Shown here: positions 37,000 through 44,794 of the stretch, in pieces | How positions within the stretch are numbered: position 1 is the first letter of the stretch | Layout of the letters: each line of letters begins with the position of its first letter | Origin: Bosea vestrisii | GTDB lineage: Bacteria; Pseudomonadota; Alphaproteobacteria; Rhizobiales; Beijerinckiaceae | Assembly: GCF_030144325.1 (NCBI RefSeq) | Contig: NZ_CP126307.1 | Coordinates: 5,870,300 to 5,934,299 of the forward strand | Direction of reading: 5' to 3' | DNA: 64,000 bases | Translations under genes and position numbers: made by a program | Notes under the pieces: model-generated | Database searches by the model: none | What the model was told of the DNA's origin: nothing | Seen by the model: only the letters and a program-made list of their open reading frames with translations

Positions 37000-37298
37000 G
37001 CAGGCGCTCGCACCGCTATGCCGCGCTTTTGGCGGCCCGGGATGCCGCAGCGCCTTCGCCACCTCGTGGCGGAGGCTTCAGCTGCCAGAGCTGCGGATCC
37101 CCCGCCGTTCACTTGCCGAGCGATCTGTCAGCCGAAGCACTGGTCATCTGCGATGGCTGCCAACGCCCGGTGGCGACGTTGGCCGCCTTCCGGGCTTATG
37201 TCGATCGTCAGGCAGCGAGCGCCCAATTCTGCGACCATCACCTGACGGTCTGTCATTCGGACGCTGGAACCGGATCGGACCAGACGGCGTTGACTTGA
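36996..37298 (+). CDS. Small zinc-ribbon-like protein coupled to the copolymerase gene
   Basis: A 100-residue protein that begins MSRRSHRYAALLAARDAAA. It contains two Cys-x2-Cys knuckles (CQSCGSP and CDGCQRP) separated by about 22 residues, which suggests one bound zinc; later cysteines and histidines (FCDHH) may add to it. Its ATG overlaps the copolymerase stop (ATGA), so the two are co-translated. I do not recognise a named family. A regulatory or adaptor role with the copolymerase is plausible from position only. Confidence 0.6.
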   Translation: MSRRSHRYAALLAARDAAAPSPPRGGGFSCQSCGSPAVHLPSDLSAEALVICDGCQRPVATLAAFRAYVDRQAASAQFCDHHLTVCHSDAGTGSDQTALT

Positions 37299-37455
37299 GC
37301 GGCGAATTCGCCTTCTGGTTTCGAGATTAAGGCCATTTGAGGGCTCCGCCCACGAGGGCAAGCGATGATTCGGGCCTGGCAGCGCCGTTCCATCAACAGG
37401 GTCGGTGACACCCGGCGACGAAATAATCCATTGAAATACTGTACCAAAACAAGAC

Positions 37456-37477
37456 GATTAGTTCGAATGAACTAATC
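37456..37477. promoter_or_regulatory. Perfect palindrome upstream of the beta-helix gene, likely operator
   Basis: GATTAGTTC and GAACTAATC form perfect 9-base arms around the spacer GAAT. The site is about 104 bases before the ATG at 37581 in an AT-rich intergenic region (37299-37580). The minus strand reads ATTAGTTCATTCG, identical to 3656-3668 upstream of a LuxR-type regulator gene. It is most likely a dimer binding site; there is no T-run, so it is not a typical terminator. Confidence 0.45.
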
Positions 37478-37580
37478 CTTCCGAGTAAGGATTCATCGCT
37501 TCGGGTAGAACCGAATCAGGCCTCAAGGGTATCTAGGCAGCGATCACTTAATGTGTTCCAGCCAAAAAAGGAGCCCCTTT

Positions 37581-40031
37581 ATGGCCACAATCTACATCTC
37601 GCCGACTGGAAACGACAAGAATACTGGACTCGACGAAACGTCGGCTTTCCAGACACTGGAGCGGGCGCTGCAAGCCATGCACCAGAGTGCGGGTGCCGAC
37701 ACGGTCTACCTCGCTGGAGGTACCTACTATGCGAAGGATGCCCTTCATCTGACAGCTGCCGATTCCGGCTCCTCCTTCGTGGCGATGCCCGGGGAGAAGG
37801 TCGTGATCAGCGGCGGTACGCCGGTGAGCGGCTGGACGAAAGGCGCCGACGGCGTCTGGACGGCGCATGTCGACGCGGACCAGGTCGAGCAGTTCACCCT
37901 CAACGGCGTGAAGCAGACGGAAAGCCGTTTTCCCAACGTCGATCCGGACGACCCGGTTCGGGGCGGCTGGCTCTGGGCGAAGGACCTGCCGAACGGATAC
38001 GATCCCCAGAAGTCGATGGCGTTCAACCCGTCGGATTTTCCGGCCGGTCATGAGCCCAAGGTCGGCCAGACGATCTCGGTCTTCGCCGAGAACGGCTATG
38101 CCAACGACAAGCTGACGATCGCCTCGATCCAAGGCAATGTCATCACCTTCACGACGGAAGCCAATTACGACCTTGGCGCCGCGAGCCGCTACTACGTTTC
38201 GGAAAAAACGCCGGACGATGTCGGCGAGTGGTCCTATGACAGCGCCACGCAGACCATGCGGTTCAAGGCGCCCGAGGGCTTCACCGGCGAGGGGGCGTCG
38301 TCTCCGACGACCACAGCCTGTTCGTCGTCGACGGCGCCAAGAACGTGGGCTTCAAGGAGATCACCTTCACCGACACCGCGGCCAAGACAGGGGACCCCAA
38401 CACGGCGGCGATCGAGGCGCATGACGCGTCCGGGCTGAAGGTGGAAGGAAACCACTTCATCAACGTCGGCATCGGCGTCGCGTTGCATGGCAACAGCAAC
38501 GGAAATCTGGTTTCGGGCAACAGTTTCGAGCACATCTGGTCGAGCGCCATCGCGCTGACGCCGGGAACGAGCGGCAATCAGATTTCGAACAACGTCATCG
38601 ACCGCTCGAACGAGGCTTTCGTTCAGCATGGCTCGATCTCCATGGAGGAGTCGGCGCGCAATCAGATCGATCACAACACGATCACCAATGTGCCGCGCTT
38701 TGGCATCGCGGAGATCAACTACGATCCCGGCAATCCGTCGGGCGGTAACACCATCGAGTACAACGACATCCGCCATTCCGGCCAAGAGACGCCTGATGTC
38801 GGCGCCATCTACCTGTTCTCGGCCGATGACTCTGGCGCGGCTGGCGACATCATCCGCTATAACCACATCGTCGACACCGGCGGCCTGAACACGAAGGACG
38901 GTGGCTTCGCGGAGAATTGGAGTTCCGGCATCTATCTCGACAACATGGCGAGTAATGCGCAGATTTACGGCAACTTCATCCAGGGTACGACGTTCAGCGG
39001 CATTCTCATCCACGGCGGATCGAACAACCAGATCCACGACAACACGCTTCTGGACAACGGCAAGTATGGGATTTCGACGATCGTTGCCGATGATCATCCG
39101 ATCACGGGAAACCAGACCTACCAGAACTTCATCGAGGTTTCCGGAAGACGGTAGCAACACGATCGATACCGACCAGACCGATGCGCGCCTGATCCACGAC
39201 AACGTCTACTACAATCCCAATGGCGGTGAGTTGACCGTCGCCGACCTCTCGCTGGCGGGCTTCCAACAGCGCGGCGGCGATGCCGGCAGTGTCGCGACGA
39301 GCGACGGCGGCTTCGTTAATGCCGGGGCCGGTGATTTTAGCTTCAAACCCGGATCAGCGGCGTTGGCGCATGGTGTCGAATCGGCACCATTCGGTTCCAT
39401 CGGCGCTACGGGCGTCGTCACGGCACCCGATGTCGATGTGCCCGTGACGCCTCCGAGCGGGCGCGGCACCCCACCGGTCACGCCAGAGCCGGAGGCTCCG
39501 AATAATGGCGGCACGCCGCCGGTGACGGCAGAGCCGGAGGTCCCGAATAGTGGTGGCACGCCGCCAGTGACCGCAGAACCGGAGGTTCCGAATACTGACG
39601 GCACGCCGCCGGTGACGGCAGAGCCGGAGCTTCCGAATAGTGGCGGCACGCCGCCAGTAACGGAGGTTCCGCCGATCACCGCCCAGCCTGAAATACCGCA
39701 AGTCGAAACGCCGGTCTCAAATCCCCCGGACGTGATCACGATCCCCGAAGTGACGGTGCCGGATACTCCGTCAAATTCGGGAGGATGGTCCGGCTGGGGT
39801 GGGGACCATGGCTGGGGCGGCTTCGGCGGTGGGCGTGGCGGGTTCCAGGGAAACTGGGCCCAACGCGGTGACGATGACGGTGGTGGCCGCAACTGGTTCC
39901 AGCAGAGCTCGACCAGTCGCGATGACGGCGGCGAGCGTGCCGGTGGCCGCAACGGGCTGCAGGATTTCCGGTCGCCTGACGACGATGGCGACAATCACGC
40001 CCTGAACCACGCCAGTCACTGGCACTGGTAA
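37581..40031 (+). CDS. Secreted-type right-handed beta-helix protein (two frameshifts)
   Basis: The start MATIYISPTGNDKNTGLDE follows AAAGGAG. Residues up to about 530 form parallel beta-helix repeats with asparagine-rich turns (GNLVSGNSFEHIWSS, NQISNNVIDRSNEAF, AQIYGNFIQGTTFSG), as in pectate-lyase-like and alginate-epimerase-like proteins. Then come 15-residue Pro/Glu repeats and a Gly/Asp-rich tail ending NHASHWHW. There is no N-terminal signal peptide, and a type I exporter follows, so type I secretion by the C-terminus is likely. The frame breaks at the G5 run 38291-38295 (one base short) and at GG 39143-39144 (one base extra). Correcting both gives 816 residues. It may trim or bind the polymer made by this locus. 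Confidence 0.8.
39462..39641 (+). repeat. Four tandem 45-base repeats encoding a 15-residue Pro/Glu unit
   Basis: The units encode (R/G/D)GTPPVT-x-EPE-x-PN-x and start at 39462, 39507, 39552 and 39597; a fifth partial unit (GGTPPVTE) follows. They form an extended acidic proline-rich linker between the beta-helix and the Gly/Asp-rich tail. The copies are near-identical at the DNA level, so copy number probably varies between strains. Confidence 0.85.
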
Positions 40032-40047
40032 GCGGGTCCTGCCCGCG

Positions 40048-40078
40048 ATGACCCGGCTCCGCGACGGAGCCGGGTCAT
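40048..40078 (+). terminator. Perfect 14-bp hairpin after the beta-helix gene
   Basis: ATGACCCGGCTCCG pairs perfectly with CGGAGCCGGGTCAT around the loop CGA. It lies 16 bases after the beta-helix stop and about 105 bases before the exporter gene. No T-run follows on this strand, so it may be a partial terminator or a processing/stability hairpin that sets different expression of substrate and exporter. Confidence 0.5.
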
Positions 40079-40183
40079 GAAGCCTCAAAAAATCTCCGGC
40101 TCGCTACGAATTGTTGCCGTCTGACCGGCTGCGGGCCGGCTTTACTCTTTTGCGCCTCATGATCGCGCCAGGGAAACCGACGA

Positions 40184-41923
40184 ATGCTCTCGCAAACGGT
40201 CCGCAAGTTGACGCCCGCACTTGCTTCGCTCTTCGGGCTTTCCTTCGTGCTCAATCTCTTCGTCTTCGTCTCCCCTCTCTACACGATGCAGATCTACGAC
40301 CGGGTGCTGACGAGCCGGAACGGCACCACGCTCCTCATGCTGTCTCTGATCGTGCTCGCCTTGTTCGCCGCTTATGCCGCGCTCGAGCATTTCCGTAGCC
40401 GCGCGCTCGTCCAGCTTGGCCTGTGTGTCGATCGGGCGCTGTCCGAGCCGGCTTTCGAAGCCTCCTTTCGTGGTGCGCTTGATGCTAAGGGCTCGCCAAC
40501 ACTGCCTGTTCGTGACGTCGAAACTTTGCGGGCGACGCTCTCCGGCAGCCTCGTGCCGGCGCTCATGGATGCGCCCTGGATACCGATCTACCTCGGCCTC
40601 TGCTTTATTCTCCACCCGGCGATCGGCCTCGTCGCCACGCTCGGCGCGGTCGCGATCCTGGGCGTGGCGCTGCTGAACGAGCGCGTCACCAAGGGCTCCC
40701 TGATCCAGGCGTCGGAGCTTGGGCATGGGGCGAGTGACCGGCTGACGGCTTCCCTTCGAAACGCCGAGGTCATCCAGGCACTCGGCATGAGCCAGGCGAT
40801 CCGCGGCGAATGGCAACGCCAGCGCGGGCAGGCGCTTGCATTTCATACGGTTGCCGCCGATCGGGGCGGAACCCTGCTGGCGGTGACGAAGCTGTTGCGC
40901 CTGGCGCTCCAAAGTGCGGTCCTGGGCGTGGGCGCCTATCTCGCGATCAACCAGAGCATGGCGGCAGGCGCGATGTTCGCCGCATCCCTGATCATGGGCC
41001 GGGCACTCGCTCCGATCGAGGGCGCCGTCAGCCAATGGAAAAGCTTCGTCTCGGCCCGCAGCGCCTTCCAGCGACTCGGCACGACGTTGAAGGCGCCCTC
41101 CGATAGCGCCATACCCATGACCTTGCCCCATCCGGCCGGCTCGTTGCGGGTCGAAGGCCTGAGCGTGCGTGCCCCGAACGGCAACGCCCTGCTGCTGCAC
41201 AATGTCTCGTTCGAGGTGGAGCCTGGCGAGATCGCTGCTGTCGTCGGCCTCACCGGCTCGGGAAAATCCACGCTGGCTCGGGCTTTGGTCGGTGTCTGGC
41301 AACCGGTTCAGGGTGTCGTCCGGCTCGACGGCAACGACATCCGCCACTTCTCCGATGAACAACGCGGCGGTATCCTCGGCTATCTGCCGCAGGATGTGGA
41401 GCTCTTCGCTGGAAGCGTCCGCGACAACATCACCCGCTTCGATCCTGCCGCCACGGACGAAGTCGCCGTCGCTGCTGCATCCGCCGCTTCGGCGCACGAA
41501 CTGATCCAGGGCTTTCCTGAGGGTTATGCGACGCAGATCGGGGAGGGCGGGGCGATCCTGTCCGGTGGGCAGCGGCAACGGATCGGGCTGGCGCGAGCAC
41601 TCCGCGGCCAGCCGGCACTGGTGGTGCTCGATGAGCCGAACGCCAATCTGGACATGGACGGCGATGCTGCGCTCGGGCGGGCCCTGAAGGGCTTGCGTGC
41701 CGCTGGTGCGATTGTCGTCGTGATCACCCATCGCCCGCAGCTCTTGTCGCAGGTCGACAAGATCATCCTCATGCAGAAGGGCCAGGCCGTCAGGGTCGGC
41801 CTGCGCGACGAGATCCTGCCGGTGCTGCTGCAGCCGGGCGACGGCGCGCGCATCCAGCCGCCGCAGCGCGGCCAGACAGGGCAGGTCGAGCCGCTCGCGG
41901 CAGCAAGGTGGGCACGGCGATGA
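40184..41923 (+). CDS. Type I secretion ABC transporter/ATPase (PrtD-like)
   Basis: The 579-residue half-transporter has about six membrane helices (SLFGLSFVLNLFVFVSPLYTM at the start) and an ABC domain with Walker A GLTGSGKST, signature LSGGQRQR, Walker B ALVVLDEPNANLD and the switch VITHRP. It lacks the C39 or C39-like N-terminal domain, which fits the PrtD subgroup that exports proteins with C-terminal signals. Its stop overlaps the membrane fusion protein start (ATGA). The neighbouring beta-helix protein is the obvious substrate. No TolC-type outer membrane gene is in the window. Confidence 0.93.
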   Translation: MLSQTVRKLTPALASLFGLSFVLNLFVFVSPLYTMQIYDRVLTSRNGTTLLMLSLIVLALFAAYAALEHFRSRALVQLGLCVDRALSEPAFEASFRGALDAKGSPTLPVRDVETLRATLSGSLVPALMDAPWIPIYLGLCFILHPAIGLVATLGAVAILGVALLNERVTKGSLIQASELGHGASDRLTASLRNAEVIQALGMSQAIRGEWQRQRGQALAFHTVAADRGGTLLAVTKLLRLALQSAVLGVGAYLAINQSMAAGAMFAASLIMGRALAPIEGAVSQWKSFVSARSAFQRLGTTLKAPSDSAIPMTLPHPAGSLRVEGLSVRAPNGNALLLHNVSFEVEPGEIAAVVGLTGSGKSTLARALVGVWQPVQGVVRLDGNDIRHFSDEQRGGILGYLPQDVELFAGSVRDNITRFDPAATDEVAVAAASAASAHELIQGFPEGYATQIGEGGAILSGGQRQRIGLARALRGQPALVVLDEPNANLDMDGDAALGRALKGLRAAGAIVVVITHRPQLLSQVDKIILMQKGQAVRVGLRDEILPVLLQPGDGARIQPPQRGQTGQVEPLAAARWARR

Positions 41924-43326
41924 GATCCTTCTTGAAGCGGATGAAACCCGTCCTGAATTGGCCGGAATGGCGCCAGCGCGGCGAGAGGCTGCTCGCGACT
42001 GCAAGGCAGCGGTTCGAGCGAACCCGTGCGCCTGTAGAAGGCTCCGGTGATTGGCGCAGCCCGGTCCGGAAAGGTTATGTCGTGGTCGCCATCGCGCTGG
42101 GCGCGGGCGGCCTCTGGTCGATGATCGCACGTCTCGACAGCGCCGTGGTCGCGCATGGCAGCGTGGTCGTGGAAAGCGATCGCAAGGCGGTCCAGCATCT
42201 CGAAGGCGGTCTCGTCGAATCGATCGCGGTCCGCGATGGCGCCGAGGTCAAGGCCGGCGAGATCCTGGTCCGCCTTGATGCGACGCACGCTGCCGCGCAG
42301 CGCAGCGTCGCGCGGCTCGGCGTGATGCAGGCGCTCGGTGAGGAAGCGCGGCTCACGGCCGAGATCGACCGGCTCGATCGCATCACCTTCCCGAGCGAAC
42401 TGGCCGAGGCCACCGACATCAAGGAAGCGCGCCGGATCACGCTCGATCAGGAACGTCTGTTCAAGGAACGCCAATCCGCTCAGAAGCTCGAAGTCTCGAT
42501 CCTGAAGGAGCGGCTGACGCAGTCCGAGAGGCAGTATCAGTCGACCGAGGCGCAGCGCGACTCGACCGTCGGGCAGGCCGCCAGCATCAACGACGAGCTC
42601 ACCAACCTGCGGCCTCTGGCCGACAAGGGTTATGTCGCTGCGACACGGATCAACCCGCTGAAGCGATCGCTGACCGAGCTGCAGGGCCGCACTGGCTCGC
42701 TGGAAGCGGACTTGTTGCGCTTGTCGGTCGCCACTGACGAAATCCGGCTTCAGATGGGTCAGATCGGCCTTCGTGCCGTGGAAGAGGCTTCGACGAAGCT
42801 CGCCGAGTGCCGGGTCAAGCTCGCCGACGCCCGCGAAAAACTGCGCATTGCCGAGGATGTGCTGGTGCGCGCGGAGGTTCGCGCGCCCCGCGCCGGGCGG
42901 GTCGTCGCTTCGAAGGTCCATACGGTGGGCGCGGTGGTCAAGCCGGGCGAGACCCTGATGGAGATCGTACCGCAGGATGACGAGCTCATCGTCACGGCCA
43001 AGGTTTCGCCGATGGATGTGAACAATCTTCGTCCGGGCATGGCTGCAGAGGTGCGCCTGCCCTCGTTCAAGGGGCGGGCGACGCCCTTCACCGTCGGCGA
43101 GGTGAAGTCCATCGCGGCTGATGCGTTGCGCGACGAGGTCCTACAGCAGATGGTCTATGAGCTGCGCGTCAGCGTCTCGGCCTCGGGCTTCCCTCCGAAG
43201 ATCAGGGCCAAGCTCAGGCCGGGCATGCCGGCCGAGGTCTATGTGCCGACCGGCGAGCGGACTGCGATCGCCTATCTGATGCAGCCGCTGACTGATTCGA
43301 TGAGGTCGAGCTTCAGGGAAGAGTGA
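41920..43326 (+). CDS. Type I secretion membrane fusion protein (HlyD/PrtE-like)
   Basis: A 468-residue adaptor with one N-terminal membrane helix (GYVVVAIALGAGGLWSMIA). A biotinyl-lipoyl-like half reads HLEGGLVESIAVRDGAEVKAGEILVRLD. A long periplasmic coiled coil spans about residues 125-290, and the second lipoyl half and beta-barrel follow (VRAPRAGRVVASKVHTVGAVVKPGETL). I chose the ATG at 41920, which overlaps the ABC stop; a GTG at 41908 is also in frame. Together with the preceding gene it forms the inner-membrane part of a type I secretion system. Confidence 0.92.
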   Translation: MRSFLKRMKPVLNWPEWRQRGERLLATARQRFERTRAPVEGSGDWRSPVRKGYVVVAIALGAGGLWSMIARLDSAVVAHGSVVVESDRKAVQHLEGGLVESIAVRDGAEVKAGEILVRLDATHAAAQRSVARLGVMQALGEEARLTAEIDRLDRITFPSELAEATDIKEARRITLDQERLFKERQSAQKLEVSILKERLTQSERQYQSTEAQRDSTVGQAASINDELTNLRPLADKGYVAATRINPLKRSLTELQGRTGSLEADLLRLSVATDEIRLQMGQIGLRAVEEASTKLAECRVKLADAREKLRIAEDVLVRAEVRAPRAGRVVASKVHTVGAVVKPGETLMEIVPQDDELIVTAKVSPMDVNNLRPGMAAEVRLPSFKGRATPFTVGEVKSIAADALRDEVLQQMVYELRVSVSASGFPPKIRAKLRPGMPAEVYVPTGERTAIAYLMQPLTDSMRSSFREE

Positions 43327-43436
43327 GCTCGGAAATGGCTTGCGATCTCGGCTTCAGAGTGGCCTTCGTTGCGAAGCCGGAGGCGTCGGCTGACCGCGTC
43401 GCCGCGTAATTTTCTGACGAACTGCATCAACTAAGG

Positions 43437-43467
43437 GACCGGCGGGGGCAGCGTGCCGTCGCCGGTC
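43437..43467 (+). terminator. Possible terminator after the HlyD-like gene
   Basis: GACCGGCG pairs with CGCCGGTC across a 15-base loop and is followed by TCTTTC, a weak T-rich tail. It lies about 110 bases after the membrane fusion protein gene and before the ArsR operator. Confidence 0.4.
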
Positions 43468-43483
43468 TCTTTCACGGCAACAA

Positions 43484-43522
43484 ATTAGCATTGACTAATC
43501 AATTAGCATTCGCTAATTGATT
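43484..43522. promoter_or_regulatory. Operator with an 11-bp inverted repeat upstream of the ArsR gene
   Basis: AATCAATTAGC (43497-43507) and GCTAATTGATT (43512-43522) are perfect inverted arms around ATTC, ending four bases before the arsR-family ATG. A second, partial site with TTAG...CTAA arms (TTAGCATTGACTAA) lies just upstream. The AT-rich twin dyad fits autorepression by an ArsR-type dimer. Confidence 0.6.
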
Positions 43523-43526
43523 TAAC

Positions 43527-43856
43527 ATGCTTGAGATCGCCCCCGTCTCCACCGTCATGCGCGCACTCGCCGATCCGACACGGCGGGCCGTGTTCGAACG
43601 GATTTCCGCTTGCGACGAGATCACCGTCGCAGAACTGACCCGCGGTAGCGGGGTGACGCAGGGCGCCATCTCCCAGCACCTCAAATCGCTCAAGCAGGCC
43701 GGCCTCGTCGCTGAGCGCCCGGACGGCCGTAACGTCTTCTATCGCGCCGAGCCGGAGGGGCTGGCGCCGCTCGTCGACTGGATCGGCCATTACGGCGTCT
43801 TCTGGCGCGAGCGCTTCGCCAACCTCCGCACTCTTCTCAAGGAGATCGACCCATGA
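43527..43856 (+). CDS. ArsR-family transcriptional regulator
   Basis: A 109-residue winged-helix protein of the SRPBCC-linked ArsR subgroup: MRALADPTRRAVFERI, then the recognition helix region VTQGAISQHLKSLKQAGLV and the wing ERPDGRNVFYRAEP. No metal-binding cysteine pair is visible in helix 3, so it is probably not a metal sensor. The stop overlaps the next start (ATGA). It likely represses its own operon from the dyads directly upstream. Confidence 0.9.
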   Translation: MLEIAPVSTVMRALADPTRRAVFERISACDEITVAELTRGSGVTQGAISQHLKSLKQAGLVAERPDGRNVFYRAEPEGLAPLVDWIGHYGVFWRERFANLRTLLKEIDP

Positions 43857-44317
43857 CCGCTCTCGACCTGCAGCCTGCCACGCAGGACATCGTCGTCGAC
43901 GAAATCCTTCCGCACGCCCCGGAGACGATCTGGAAGGCGCTGACCTCGAGCGCGCTGATCGCGCGCTGGATCATGGAGCCGTTCGGCTTCGCTCCTGTCG
44001 AGGGGACGCGCTTCACCTTCAGGACGACGCCGGCCGGCGCCTGGGACGGCACGATCCGCTGCCAGGTGCTGGAGGTGATCCCGAACCAATGCCTGGCCTA
44101 TTCCTGGAAGGGCGGCGACGACGGCAATGCCGGCTACGGCTCCCGGCTCGATACGATCGTCACCTGGACACTGTCCCGGGCAGCGAGCGGCACCCGCGTG
44201 CGCCTCGTCCATTCCGGCTTCGAGCTGCCGCGCAACGAAGCCGCGTTCACGAATATGGGCCGCGGCTGGAAGACTATTCTGCCGCGCCTCGGCGACGTCG
44301 CTGGCGAGCAGGGCTGA
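43853..44317 (+). CDS. SRPBCC (AHSA1-like) domain protein
   Basis: The 154-residue product matches activator-of-Hsp90-ATPase-like START-fold proteins: VVDEILPHAPETIWKALT, IARWIMEPFGFAPVEGTRF and a late TRVRLVHSGFEL. Such proteins commonly pair with this ArsR type. They bind hydrophobic ligands in a deep pocket, but the ligand is unknown. It is coupled to the regulator by a four-base overlap. Confidence 0.88.
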   Translation: MTALDLQPATQDIVVDEILPHAPETIWKALTSSALIARWIMEPFGFAPVEGTRFTFRTTPAGAWDGTIRCQVLEVIPNQCLAYSWKGGDDGNAGYGSRLDTIVTWTLSRAASGTRVRLVHSGFELPRNEAAFTNMGRGWKTILPRLGDVAGEQG

Positions 44318-44353
44318 CAGGTCGGCCGCCCCTGATCTTTCGAGGAGATGACG

Positions 44354-44767
44354 ATGAACAATGCCTACAAGGGCGGCTGCGCCTGCCGCGCGATCCGCTA
44401 TGAGGTCGCGGCCGAGCCGGTCGAGAGCAATGACTGCCAATGCCGCCAGTGCCAGCAGCAGAGCGGCACCGGCCACAGCTCCTATCTGAGTTTCGTCGGC
44501 GCGCCGGTCACGGTCGAAGGCGAGGCGACGACCTGGGACGTCGTTGGGGAGGGCGGCACGGTCAAGCGCTGCGCCTTCTGCCCGACCTGCGGCTCGCCCG
44601 TCTATTTGAGCTTTCCGGACATTCCCGACCTGTTCATCGTGCGCGCCGGCAGCCTCGACGAACCCAGCCGTTATAAGCCGGAGATGGTCTTCTGGCATTC
44701 GGTTGCCCAGCCTTGGGACCATCTGCCTCCGGGCATCCTGAAACATGAGAAACTACCGCCGCGATAA
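44354..44767 (+). CDS. GFA-family protein (glutathione-dependent formaldehyde-activating enzyme-like)
   Basis: A 137-residue zinc protein with the family's cysteines: GGCACRAIRYEV at the start, CQCRQCQQQSG near residue 30, and FCPTCGSPVYLSF near residue 80. Members resemble S-(hydroxymethyl)glutathione synthase, but most have no tested activity. I chose the ATG at 44354 because GAGGAG is six bases upstream; the ATG at 44348 would abut it. It is the last gene of the ArsR-SRPBCC operon. Confidence 0.87.
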   Translation: MNNAYKGGCACRAIRYEVAAEPVESNDCQCRQCQQQSGTGHSSYLSFVGAPVTVEGEATTWDVVGEGGTVKRCAFCPTCGSPVYLSFPDIPDLFIVRAGSLDEPSRYKPEMVFWHSVAQPWDHLPPGILKHEKLPPR

Positions 44768-44794
44768 CCGCGGGCGGCCTCGGCCTGTCCGAGC

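Noticed and set aside
39462..39641. Regular 45-base repeats considered as a CRISPR-like array
   Set aside because: Direct, contiguous, in-frame repeats with no unique spacers, encoding a Pro/Glu linker.
40157..42921. Long minus-strand frames opposite the ABC transporter and HlyD-like genes
   Set aside because: No domain content; plus-strand genes have all expected motifs and coupled starts.
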